NCBI GenBank assembly: GCA_903864485.1
Contig: CAIPGD010000169.1
Location: forward strand, 1 to 5,504
Length of the DNA stretch: 5,504 nt
Origin: an uncultured bacterium
Lineage (GTDB): Bacteria; Pseudomonadota; Gammaproteobacteria; Burkholderiales; Burkholderiaceae_E
Direction of reading: 5' to 3'
The notes under the pieces were generated by a model. The model was given only the letters and a program-made list of their open reading frames with translations, had not been told where the DNA came from and made no database searches. Positions 1-5,504 of the stretch are shown here, piece after piece (position 1 is the stretch's first letter; each line of letters starts with the position of its first letter). The translations under genes were made by a program, and so were the position numbers.

Positions 1-49
1 CCAGACAATCACGACGAGAAATAGCCGGTACAGGTTCGAGGATCTTCAT
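1..49 (-). CDS. soxY: Start of a Tat-exported protein, probably SoxY (partial, cut by window edge)
   Basis: Only the first 16 codons are visible, reading MKILEPVPAISRRDCL on the minus strand. The SRRDCL stretch resembles a twin-arginine (Tat) motif (S/T-R-R-x-F/C-L), so the product is probably exported folded to the periplasm. The ATG directly follows the TAG stop of the SoxX-like gene. A GAGG lies 8 bases upstream (61-58), inside the end of that gene, so the two are translationally coupled. SoxY is the thiosulfate carrier of the Sox pathway. It carries sulfur on a C-terminal cysteine, is exported by Tat and is commonly encoded next to soxX. The start and Tat motif are seen directly. The SoxY identity is inferred from position and signal type only, because the mature protein lies outside the window. 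Confidence 0.55.
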   Translation of the reverse strand, partial: MKILEPVPAISRRDCL

Positions 50-514
50 CTAGAACGCCTCGATGGACTTTGCTTGGGTTTTCAAACTCAGAAGATAGGC
101 GATGACGTCCTCAATCTGCTGCGCATTCAAAAGAGTCTGGCCCGCAAAAGAACCTGCCACACGAGCAAGCCTATCGGTACTGAAATAAGGCGGCATGATC
201 GTGTCTGGATTTAGTCTGCGAGCGTCCACGATGCGCGCACGAAGTTCACCCCCCGAAAGGCGTTGCGCGATTCCGTTCAGTTCGGGGGCAAGATTTCCCT
301 GAAACCGTTCTTCAGGAAACGGCCCGGAATGGCAGAGCAAACAAAGCCCTGATTGGCGGCTGGCCACAATCGCCCTGCCCCGAACCGCGTCACCCGGCAG
401 ACCGGTCAGCGGCATGGTCATCTCCACAACCTGCCCCCCAGCCTGATCCGCGTGCACCAAGAATGGCCAGGTCAGCGCCGCCCAGCAGAGTACGGCGACT
501 GATCCAGGCTTCAA
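50..514 (-). CDS. soxX: SoxX-like monohaem cytochrome c (thiosulfate oxidation, SoxAX subunit)
   Basis: This is a 154-residue exported monohaem cytochrome. In the SoxAX complex, SoxX accepts electrons when SoxA joins thiosulfate to the SoxY cysteine in the periplasm. Residues 1 to about 22 form a Sec signal peptide ending near VHA. The haem motif CLLCH is at 58-62. Family-typical blocks follow: FQGNLAPELNGI (71-82), ELRARIVD (90-97), NPDTIMPPY (102-110) with Met107 as likely axial ligand, and AQQIEDVIAYLLSLK (131-145). The start is TTG at 514, because an in-frame TGA lies directly before it and the first internal ATG (residue 32) would lose the signal peptide. A TGAGGT Shine-Dalgarno overlaps the stop of the molybdenum-hydroxylase large subunit, seven bases upstream. 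SoxX is a confident match by conserved blocks; the SoxA partner is not in the window. Confidence 0.87.
   Translation of the reverse strand: MKPGSVAVLCWAALTWPFLVHADQAGGQVVEMTMPLTGLPGDAVRGRAIVASRQSGLCLLCHSGPFPEERFQGNLAPELNGIAQRLSGGELRARIVDARRLNPDTIMPPYFSTDRLARVAGSFAGQTLLNAQQIEDVIAYLLSLKTQAKSIEAF
58..61 (-). promoter_or_regulatory. Ribosome binding site for the partial soxY-like gene
   Basis: GAGG on the minus strand lies 8 bases before the ATG at 49, within the last codons of the SoxX-like gene. It supports the call of a real start despite only 16 visible codons. Confidence 0.5.
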
Positions 515-518
515 TCAG

Positions 519-524
519 ACCTCA
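519..524 (-). promoter_or_regulatory. Ribosome binding site for soxX, overlapping the upstream stop codon
   Basis: The minus strand reads TGAGGT here, and its first three bases are the TGA stop of the large-subunit gene. The GAGG core is 5 bases from the TTG at 514. A good site placed on the previous stop supports both the non-ATG start and translational coupling. Confidence 0.6.
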
Positions 525-2708
525 AACAAGCGTGATTCCGTGCTTTTTCAAAGGCACTGTCCGGTACCGCTTGCCAGTAGCACGGTACAGCGCGTTCAGC
601 ACGGCAGGCGCTGCGACGCAGATCGTCGGTTCGCCGATGCCGCCCCACTCAGGGCCGCCGCCCTGAAGGATGATCGTCTCAACTTTTGGCATTTGAGCCA
701 GGCGAATCGAGTTGTACGTATCAAAATTCTTTTGTTCGATACGACCTGCTTTGACCGTACATTCCTGCTCAAAAAGAGCGGACAAACCGTACACAAAAGA
801 ACCCGAAACCTGGCGCTCGATCTGGGCTGGATTGACGGCATAACCGGGGTCAGTCGCCGCAACCATCCGGTGAATTTTGACCTTGTTGCCATCCTTCACC
901 GACAGCTCGCACGCGGCGGCCACGAAACTTCCGTAGGCCTTCATCTGCGCGATACCGCGGAACACGCCGGCAGGTGCGGGCTTAGTCCATCCAATGGCCT
1001 CAGCCGCGGCATTGAGCGCTGCGAGATTACGGGGGTGGTTGCCGAGAAACTGGCGGCGGAATTCAACGGCATCGGTCCCAGCGGTCTCGGCCAATTCGTC
1101 CATGAAGCATTCGAAAAAGATCGCGTTCTGATTGACGTTCACGCCGCGCCAAAATCCGGGAGGGATTGGCTGATTCCGCATGGCGTGATCGACCATCAGG
1201 TTCGGGATCGTGTAACCAAATGCGTGTTCGCCCGAATCGGCGACGCCCTGAAACACCGCTGGGTCACGACCCTTCTGCTGCTCAACGATTGCCGGGCGGA
1301 CGACTGCAAGAATCGACTGCCCAGACAAACGCATGTGGATACCCGTGAGCTTCTTGCTCGCATCAAAGGTACCCGTCATTTTGCAGGCCATGATCGGGTG
1401 ATAGCGCCCCTGGGTCATGTCTTCTTCGCGGGTCCAGATCAACTTGATGTGGGTCCCTGGAATCTGCTTAGCGATCAGAACGGCCTGACGGGTGTAGTCC
1501 TGGAACGCGCCCCGACGACCAAAACCACCGCCCAAATTGATCTTGTGGACGTCGCACTTTTCGGCCGGAAGGCCAGCGGCCGCAATCGTTGCCGCGAGCG
1601 ACGATTCACCATCCTGGGTTGGGACCCAGACATCACAACGATCGGGCGTCCAACGCGCAGTCGCGTTCATCGGCTCCATCGTGGCGTGGTTCTGATAGGG
1701 ATAAAAGAACTGACTCTCAAGCTTGGAAGTAGCGGCGGTCATGGCAGCCGCCATGTTGCCGTTCTCGTTACCGACAAAAGCCTGTTGCGCGCTGAGGCCT
1801 TCCTGCAGATTTTGCGCGATCGACTCACTGGAAACCTTGGCGTTCGGGCCCTCGTCCCATTCAATCGTAACCGCCTCGATGCCCGTCTTAGCCTGCCAAA
1901 ACGTATCCGCCACGACGGCTACTGCCGTCTCGCCGACCGCGATGACGTGCTTGACGCCTTTCATCTTGAGCGCTTTTGCCCCGTCGAACGACTTGAGTTT
2001 CCCACCAAAGACCGGGCACTCCCGGATGGTCGCATTCAACATGCCGGGGAACGTGAGGTCGATCCCATAGACCCGCGAGCCATTGACTTTGTCGCGGGTG
2101 TCTAGACGACGGATGCGCTTCCCGATCACCTTCCAGACTTTAGGATCTTTCAGAACGATCTCGGTCGGCACGGGCAGCTTGGAGGCCGCTTCCGCGATCG
2201 CGCCAAAACTCACCGTGCGCCCGGTCACTCCGTGGGTGATCACGCTGTTCGCAGCGGTACATTGGTCGGCCGAAACACCCCAGGCATTCGCAGCGGCCTG
2301 AACCAACATCATGCGCGCGGCAGCACCGCCCTTGCGCACATACTCATGCGATTCACGGATGCCGCGGCTGCCGCCGGTCGAGTAACTGCCCCAAACCCGC
2401 TTGCGCCGTAGGCTTTCACCCGGGGTTGGATATTCGGTGGTGACTTTGGACCAGTCGCATTCGAGTTCTTCGGCCACCAACTGGGCCAAACCGGTCAACG
2501 TGCCCTGCCCCATCTCGGAACGAACCACCCGGACCACCACGGTGTTATCCGGACGGATGACGACCCAGGCACCGATTTCGGGTGCAGCCTCGGCCGCAGC
2601 AAGCTCGGTCGAGACCAACAAAGGGATACCCAGTGCGAGGCCACTACCAACCGCAGCCGAGCCGGCGATAAATTGACGACGAGTCACCATGGGAAGACGT
2701 GCATTCAT
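522..2708 (-). CDS. Tat-exported molybdopterin-binding large subunit, IorB/xanthine dehydrogenase family
   Basis: This 728-residue protein has the usual length for IorB-type large subunits. The family hydroxylates aldehydes or N-heterocycles using Mo-cofactor and water, passing electrons through FeS clusters. An N-terminal Tat signal (TRRQFI, 9-14, then a hydrophobic stretch to about 35) places it in the periplasm. Visible blocks are EMGQGTLTGLAQLVAEEL (65-82), YQNHATMEPMNATA (338-351), GGGFGRR (393-399), PPGFWRGV (516-523), CFMDELA (534-540) and GGIGEP (689-694). Glu693 matches the catalytic base of the family. It follows the [2Fe-2S] subunit by 13 bases, with AGGAG 8 bases before ATG 2708; an internal ATG at residue 7 is a less likely start. 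No FAD subunit is nearby, so a cytochrome acceptor is inferred. Substrate unknown: aldehyde, heterocycle or another carbon centre. Confidence 0.93.
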   Translation of the reverse strand: MNARLPMVTRRQFIAGSAAVGSGLALGIPLLVSTELAAAEAAPEIGAWVVIRPDNTVVVRVVRSEMGQGTLTGLAQLVAEELECDWSKVTTEYPTPGESLRRKRVWGSYSTGGSRGIRESHEYVRKGGAAARMMLVQAAANAWGVSADQCTAANSVITHGVTGRTVSFGAIAEAASKLPVPTEIVLKDPKVWKVIGKRIRRLDTRDKVNGSRVYGIDLTFPGMLNATIRECPVFGGKLKSFDGAKALKMKGVKHVIAVGETAVAVVADTFWQAKTGIEAVTIEWDEGPNAKVSSESIAQNLQEGLSAQQAFVGNENGNMAAAMTAATSKLESQFFYPYQNHATMEPMNATARWTPDRCDVWVPTQDGESSLAATIAAAGLPAEKCDVHKINLGGGFGRRGAFQDYTRQAVLIAKQIPGTHIKLIWTREEDMTQGRYHPIMACKMTGTFDASKKLTGIHMRLSGQSILAVVRPAIVEQQKGRDPAVFQGVADSGEHAFGYTIPNLMVDHAMRNQPIPPGFWRGVNVNQNAIFFECFMDELAETAGTDAVEFRRQFLGNHPRNLAALNAAAEAIGWTKPAPAGVFRGIAQMKAYGSFVAAACELSVKDGNKVKIHRMVAATDPGYAVNPAQIERQVSGSFVYGLSALFEQECTVKAGRIEQKNFDTYNSIRLAQMPKVETIILQGGGPEWGGIGEPTICVAAPAVLNALYRATGKRYRTVPLKKHGITLV

Positions 2709-2721
2709 GTCAGCGACTCCT

Positions 2722-3171
2722 TTAAGCCTTGGCGGCCATGTGAATGGCAGCGCGGACTTCCTGAAAAGTCCCGCACCGGCAAATGTTGGTCACGGCAGCG
2801 TCAATATCGGCATCCGTTGGCTTTGGTTTCTTCCGCAACAACGCAGTCGTGGCCATGATCATGCCGCTCTGGCAGTACCCACACTGAGGCACTTCGTTCT
2901 CGACCCACGCCTTCTGAATTTTGCTGAGTTCGCCCTTCTGTTCAAGGCTCTCGATCGTTTCGACCTTCTGCTTGCCCACGGCACTGACCGGGTAAACGCA
3001 TGAGCGCACCGCCTCGCCGTTGACCAAAACCGTGCAGGCACCGCACTGGGCAATGCCACAACCAAACTTGGTTCCTGTCATGCCGAGTTGCTCGCGGATC
3101 ACCCACAACAAGGGGGTGGTCGGGTCGGCATCGACACTTTGCTTTTTACCGTTAACAGTGAGTTGAATCAT
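2722..3171 (-). CDS. [2Fe-2S] small subunit of the molybdenum hydroxylase (IorA-like)
   Basis: This 149-residue two-domain iron-sulfur protein carries electrons from the Mo site of the adjacent large subunit. The N-terminal plant-ferredoxin-like domain has Cys38, Cys43, Cys46 (GCGIAQCGAC) and Cys58 for the distal cluster. The C-terminal helical domain has Cys97, Cys100 (QCGYC) and Cys131, Cys133 (CRC) for the cluster next to the Mo-cofactor. All eight ligands are present and the length is normal for the family. It has no signal peptide, so it probably crosses the membrane bound to the Tat-signalled large subunit, as proposed for related two-subunit enzymes. Its ATG directly abuts the TGA of the cytochrome gene, with GGAG 7 bases upstream, indicating coupled translation. 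Confidence 0.95.
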   Translation of the reverse strand: MIQLTVNGKKQSVDADPTTPLLWVIREQLGMTGTKFGCGIAQCGACTVLVNGEAVRSCVYPVSAVGKQKVETIESLEQKGELSKIQKAWVENEVPQCGYCQSGMIMATTALLRKKPKPTDADIDAAVTNICRCGTFQEVRAAIHMAAKA

Positions 3172-3807
3172 TCAAAAACTCCGGAGATTCGAAAAGTAGT
3201 GGGCCAGGTCACGCAATTGTTCGTCGCTCATTCCACGCAGCGTCGACGACATGATGCTGTCACGACCCACGGCCTTGCCGTCGCGCATCAAGACCATCGT
3301 TTGCTGCAGGTATTCCTCGTGTTGTCCGGCAAGTCGAGGCACCTGGCTCTGCCCGACATAGGTCGGCAGATGACACGTCCCGCACAACGCTTGCTTGGCC
3401 ATCGTCGCGCCGGCCGCGATCCGAGCGCTCGATGGCGGTGTTGCCGGAGACTGCGCAGTGGGCCCAGTCGGTCCATTGAGTTTCAGCTCGGCATACCAGG
3501 TCGCCAATGACGTCAGATCGGCATCACTCAACTTGTCGAGCATGCCGGTCATCGCAGGTACTTCGCGCAAGCCCTCACGAATCATCACCAACTGGTTTTC
3601 AATAAAGACCTTCGGTTGACCGGCAAGTGACGGGATCGCGGGGATACTGGAGACGCCCTGAGCGCCGTGGCAGGCCGCGCACAAGGGTTTGACTTGCTCA
3701 GCACCCGCGGTAGAACCCGCAGTGGCCCCCGCGGCAGCACCCGCCCAACTCGGCTGGGCGAGGCAAATCGCCAGCACCAGCCAAACGGGCGCCCGATACA
3801 TGGTCAT
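3172..3807 (-). CDS. Periplasmic dihaem cytochrome c, c4-like
   Basis: This 211-residue exported electron carrier is built from two similar cytochrome domains. A Sec signal peptide covers about residues 1-23 (cleavage near SWAG), followed by an Ala/Gly/Thr-rich linker (23-36). Haem motifs are CAACH (43-47) and CGTCH (142-146). Met86 and Met186 are the likely axial ligands, each followed seven residues later by a short L/M-S-D motif and a helix ending in W/HY. The equal spacing marks an internal duplication as in cytochrome c4, and a proline-rich linker (about 112-127) joins the halves. It sits between a PQQ-type dehydrogenase and a Mo hydroxylase and is the obvious acceptor for one or both, passing electrons to a terminal oxidase. 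The ATG directly follows the TAA of the upstream gene with no clear Shine-Dalgarno, suggesting reinitiation. ATG at residue 3 is an alternative start. Confidence 0.92.
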   Translation of the reverse strand: MTMYRAPVWLVLAICLAQPSWAGAAAGATAGSTAGAEQVKPLCAACHGAQGVSSIPAIPSLAGQPKVFIENQLVMIREGLREVPAMTGMLDKLSDADLTSLATWYAELKLNGPTGPTAQSPATPPSSARIAAGATMAKQALCGTCHLPTYVGQSQVPRLAGQHEEYLQQTMVLMRDGKAVGRDSIMSSTLRGMSDEQLRDLAHYFSNLRSF

Positions 3808-5019
3808 TTAGGGCTTGGCGTAGCTGACGCGATAGATCGCCCCAACCTGCTCGTCAGAAATCAGGAGTGCGCCGTCTTTCATCTGATGGAAGAAAGTCGG
3901 GCGACCCACGAATTCCTGCGTCGCCGAATCAAGGAAACCGGTCATGAAAGGCTCAATCTTGGCGCCATGACCATCGGCCGCCGCACGGACCGTCACCACA
4001 TCGAAGCCAGACTTGACCGTGCGGTTCCAGGAACCTTTACGCGCAACGAAAGCAACGTTCTTGTACTCCGCGGGGAACATCGAGCCGGTATAGAACTGAA
4101 CGCCCATGACGGCCGCGTGAGGTCCCATCAGCGCGACTGGTTTCTCAACGCCCATGCATGCGTTGTCCTTTTTGACATCGGGGTCGGCGATGTTGCCCTG
4201 GTGGCAATGGGGGAATCCAAAGTTAAGGCCAACCTTGGTCATCCGGTTGAGCGTGTCGTTTGGCGTGTCGTCGCCCAGCCAGTCGCGTCCGTGGTTCGAG
4301 AACCAAAGTTCTTTGGTCACTGGATGCCAGTCAAGTCCGTGCGAATTACGGACCCCGGTCGCGACGACTTCCATGCCGGAACCGTCCGGGTTGTAACGGC
4401 GAATGGTCGCAAAATCTGAGGCCTTGACATCACAGATGTTGCAAGGCGCACCCACCGGCATGTACAGCTTGCCATCAGGGCCAAAGCGCAAGTACTTCCA
4501 ATTGTGATGAACATGTTCCGCGGGCAACTGAAAGGCTGCGGTGACATCGACAGGAGCCGTATCAGGTTTAGAAGCGATCCCATCGAAGCGAAGGATTTTT
4601 TCAACAGATGCCACAAAGAGCGTGCCGTCCTTGTAGGCGACTCCTGAAGGCTGGTTGAGCTTGTCAATCACAACCCGGCTGGTGCGCTCATTGCCCTTGT
4701 CGGTCACCTCGTAGACGCGACCAATGCCGCGCGTGCCAACGTAATATTTTCCGTTTTCGCCCTCGGCAATTTCTCGGCTCCCGGGGATGCCAGTTGCCCA
4801 GAGTTCGACCTTGAAGCCCGCTGGAACCTTAAATTTACCCACGGGGATGTCGGACGCCGGGGTCACGGTCAGCTTGCCAGCGAGGGGCGCCAGGGTTGAA
4901 TTGGCCTGCTCAGGCGTCATGCCCTGCTTCCAGGCCTGGGCCATGGCAGTGCTTGAGATCAGAATCGAACCGACCAGGGCGAGTACGCGTGCTGGAACTG
5001 TTGGAGCGCGATGGAACAT
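3808..5019 (-). CDS. Secreted PQQ-dependent sugar/sorbosone dehydrogenase-like beta-propeller
   Basis: This 403-residue protein has a Sec signal peptide (about 1-28, cleavage after AMAQ or AMA). It resembles soluble glucose dehydrogenases and sorbosone dehydrogenases, six-bladed propellers that oxidise sugars or aldehydes with PQQ in the periplasm. The block HHNWKYLRFGPDGKLY (171-186) contains His172, aligning with the catalytic His of soluble glucose dehydrogenase. GVRNSHGLDWHP (222-233) contains Arg224, aligning with the PQQ-contacting Arg. Further family signatures are SNHGRDWLGDDTPNDTLN (241-258), FGFPHCH (267-273), SWNR (330-333), VGRPTFF (371-377) and the last blade ending AIYRVSY (394-400). 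Cys193 and Cys196 form a CNIC pair of unknown role. It is first in the operon; AGGA lies 7 bases before ATG 5019. Family is secure; substrate and PQQ use are inferred. Confidence 0.87.
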   Translation of the reverse strand: MFHRAPTVPARVLALVGSILISSTAMAQAWKQGMTPEQANSTLAPLAGKLTVTPASDIPVGKFKVPAGFKVELWATGIPGSREIAEGENGKYYVGTRGIGRVYEVTDKGNERTSRVVIDKLNQPSGVAYKDGTLFVASVEKILRFDGIASKPDTAPVDVTAAFQLPAEHVHHNWKYLRFGPDGKLYMPVGAPCNICDVKASDFATIRRYNPDGSGMEVVATGVRNSHGLDWHPVTKELWFSNHGRDWLGDDTPNDTLNRMTKVGLNFGFPHCHQGNIADPDVKKDNACMGVEKPVALMGPHAAVMGVQFYTGSMFPAEYKNVAFVARKGSWNRTVKSGFDVVTVRAAADGHGAKIEPFMTGFLDSATQEFVGRPTFFHQMKDGALLISDEQVGAIYRVSYAKP

Positions 5020-5097
5020 GCAAAATTCCTAAGGAGTATGAAGTGGATGGAATTTAAGTAGGCGTATTGTCCCGTCTGGACGACGAGGCACGAGATA

Positions 5098-5109
5098 GGG
5101 GTTTACCCC
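5098..5109. repeat. Perfect 12-base inverted repeat GGGGT-TT-ACCCC
   Basis: Two 5-base arms meet around a TT centre. The loop is too short for a good hairpin, so an operator-like protein site is more plausible than a terminator. It lies 79 bases upstream of the minus-strand operon start and 62 bases upstream of the terC-family start. Chance occurrence is possible. Confidence 0.4.
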
Positions 5110-5121
5110 AAATTGTCATGA

Positions 5122-5140
5122 TGTCGCAGGGGCAGCGACA
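5122..5140. repeat. Inverted repeat TGTCGC-N7-GCGACA
   Basis: Perfect 6-base arms (5122-5127 and 5135-5140) flank the 7-base centre AGGGGCA, giving a 19-base dyad. It lies in the gap between divergent genes, 31 bases before the TerC-family ATG. Spacing and size fit a dimeric transcription-factor site; as RNA it could also form a short hairpin in the terC leader. No regulator is identifiable from the sequence. Confidence 0.4.
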
Positions 5141-5170
5141 CATCTCCGTTTCAACGCATTGGTTCATCAA

Positions 5171-5504
5171 ATGGAATGGTTATCAGATCCGCAACTCTGG
5201 GTGTCGTTTCTCACACTCACCGCTCTTGAGATCGTCCTCGGGATCGACAACCTCGTTTTCATTGCGATCCTCTCGGATCGCTTACCGATCGAGCAACGCC
5301 CGAGTGCGCGTCGAGTGGGGCTGGCCCTCGCCCTGATCACCCGGCTGCTTTTGCTCTCAATGCTGTTTGTCATCAGCCAATTGACTGCGCCGATCGTAAC
5401 TCTCTTCGGCCAAGGCTTCTCCTGGCGGGACTTGATTCTTCTAGGCGGAGGATTGTTTCTGATTTACAAGGCGACTGCCGAAATCCACGAAATGACTGCG
5501 GGTC
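5171..5504 (+). CDS. TerC-family integral membrane protein (N-terminal part, runs off window)
   Basis: The first 111 residues are visible, with no stop before the window edge. The protein begins MEWLSDPQLWVS, as is typical for TerC/YoaE-type membrane proteins. The first membrane helix (about 10-33) carries LEIVLGIDNLVFIAIL (19-34), including the conserved Glu20 and the Asp26-Asn27 pair thought to lie in the membrane and take part in ion handling. Two more hydrophobic helices follow (about 47-72 and 87-101), with a basic/acidic loop between helices 1 and 2 (DRLPIEQRPSARR, 36-48). The family is linked to metal-ion export, including manganese, and to tellurite resistance loci. It is not clearly tied to the neighbouring operon. 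ATG 5171 fits the family start; no strong Shine-Dalgarno is seen. Whether C-terminal CBS/CorC domains are present cannot be seen. Confidence 0.92.
   Translation, partial: MEWLSDPQLWVSFLTLTALEIVLGIDNLVFIAILSDRLPIEQRPSARRVGLALALITRLLLLSMLFVISQLTAPIVTLFGQGFSWRDLILLGGGLFLIYKATAEIHEMTAG

Larger units (their letters stand above)
5020..5170. promoter_or_regulatory. Divergent intergenic region between the oxidation operon and the terC-family gene
   Basis: These 151 bases separate two oppositely directed genes and should hold both promoters. The best minus-strand candidate is ATGACA (5119-5114), 16 bases from TATCTC (5097-5092). It matches the -35 consensus at five of six bases but the -10 at only three, so it is weak. 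The spacer would contain the GGGGTTTACCCC dyad. On the plus strand TTGTCA (5114-5119) is -35-like, but no good -10 follows at normal distance. No strong sigma-70 promoter is evident, so an activator or another sigma factor is possible. Besides these elements and the small dyads, I see no RNA structure or open reading frame of note. Confidence 0.5.

Noticed and set aside
540..2105. Long 521-codon open frame on the plus strand, antisense to the Mo-hydroxylase large subunit
   Set aside because: It shows no recognisable domain, is rich in Arg and His as expected from reverse reading of GC-rich coding DNA, and lies wholly inside a gene with strong family motifs. It is a shadow frame.
3667..4419. 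250-codon plus-strand open frame across the cytochrome and PQQ-type dehydrogenase genes
   Set aside because: It overlaps two well-supported minus-strand genes, has no family resemblance or ribosome site, and its composition is typical of antisense frames.
5027..5061. Plus-strand mini-frame (MKWMEFK, 5038-5061) behind an AAGGAG, possibly a leader peptide for terC
   Set aside because: The AAGGAG is one base from the first ATG, and it is the mirror of the minus-strand AGGA because TCCTAAGGA is nearly palindromic. It ends more than 100 bases before the terC-family start.
5073..5082. CGTC-TG-GACG inverted repeat in the intergenic gap
   Set aside because: Four-base arms with a two-base centre are expected by chance in GC-rich DNA.
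5067..5336. Plus-strand open frame of 89 codons overlapping the terC-family start
   Set aside because: It is in a different frame from the TerC-like protein, whose membrane motifs are clear. The shadow frame is Ser/Arg-rich with no features.
5167..5373. Minus-strand open frame of 68 codons opposite the terC-family gene
   Set aside because: It is Arg/Ser-rich antisense sequence to a recognised gene, with no independent support.

Overview
The window looks like chromosomal DNA of a Gram-negative, respiring proteobacterium, probably a beta- or gammaproteobacterium able to oxidise sulfur compounds. The evidence is exported c-type cytochromes with CxxCH haem motifs, Tat and Sec signal peptides, a SoxX-type cytochrome and a proteobacterial-type TerC membrane protein. 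Base composition is moderately GC-rich and even by eye. I see no tRNA, rRNA, IS element, CRISPR array or clear terminator. A genus cannot be named from this sequence.

Layout: from 5019 down to 1, six genes lie head to tail on the minus strand as one very tight probable operon. In transcription order they are: (1) a secreted PQQ-dependent sugar/sorbosone-dehydrogenase-like beta-propeller (5019-3808); (2) a secreted dihaem c4-like cytochrome c (3807-3172); (3) a small [2Fe-2S] subunit of a molybdenum hydroxylase (3171-2722); (4) its large molybdopterin-binding subunit, of the IorB/xanthine-dehydrogenase family, with a Tat signal (2708-522); (5) a SoxX-like monohaem cytochrome (514-50); and (6) the first 16 codons of a Tat-exported protein that is probably SoxY (49-1, cut by the window edge). 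Three junctions have the stop codon directly touching the next ATG. The other two gaps are 13 and 7 bases with good Shine-Dalgarno sequences. Going the other way, a TerC-family integral membrane protein starts at 5171 on the plus strand and runs off the end. The 151-base divergent gap holds two small perfect inverted repeats.

Reading of the system: two periplasmic dehydrogenases with different cofactors (PQQ, and Mo-cofactor with two FeS clusters) flank one dihaem cytochrome, which is the natural electron acceptor for either. No FAD subunit is present, so the Mo enzyme most likely passes electrons to the cytochrome rather than to NAD or oxygen. The unusual part is the direct translational coupling of this oxidation module to the start of a Sox (thiosulfate oxidation) gene set. 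This suggests co-expression, and perhaps a shared cytochrome pool or an organosulfur or sulfane-oxidising role. Substrates cannot be read from the sequence.
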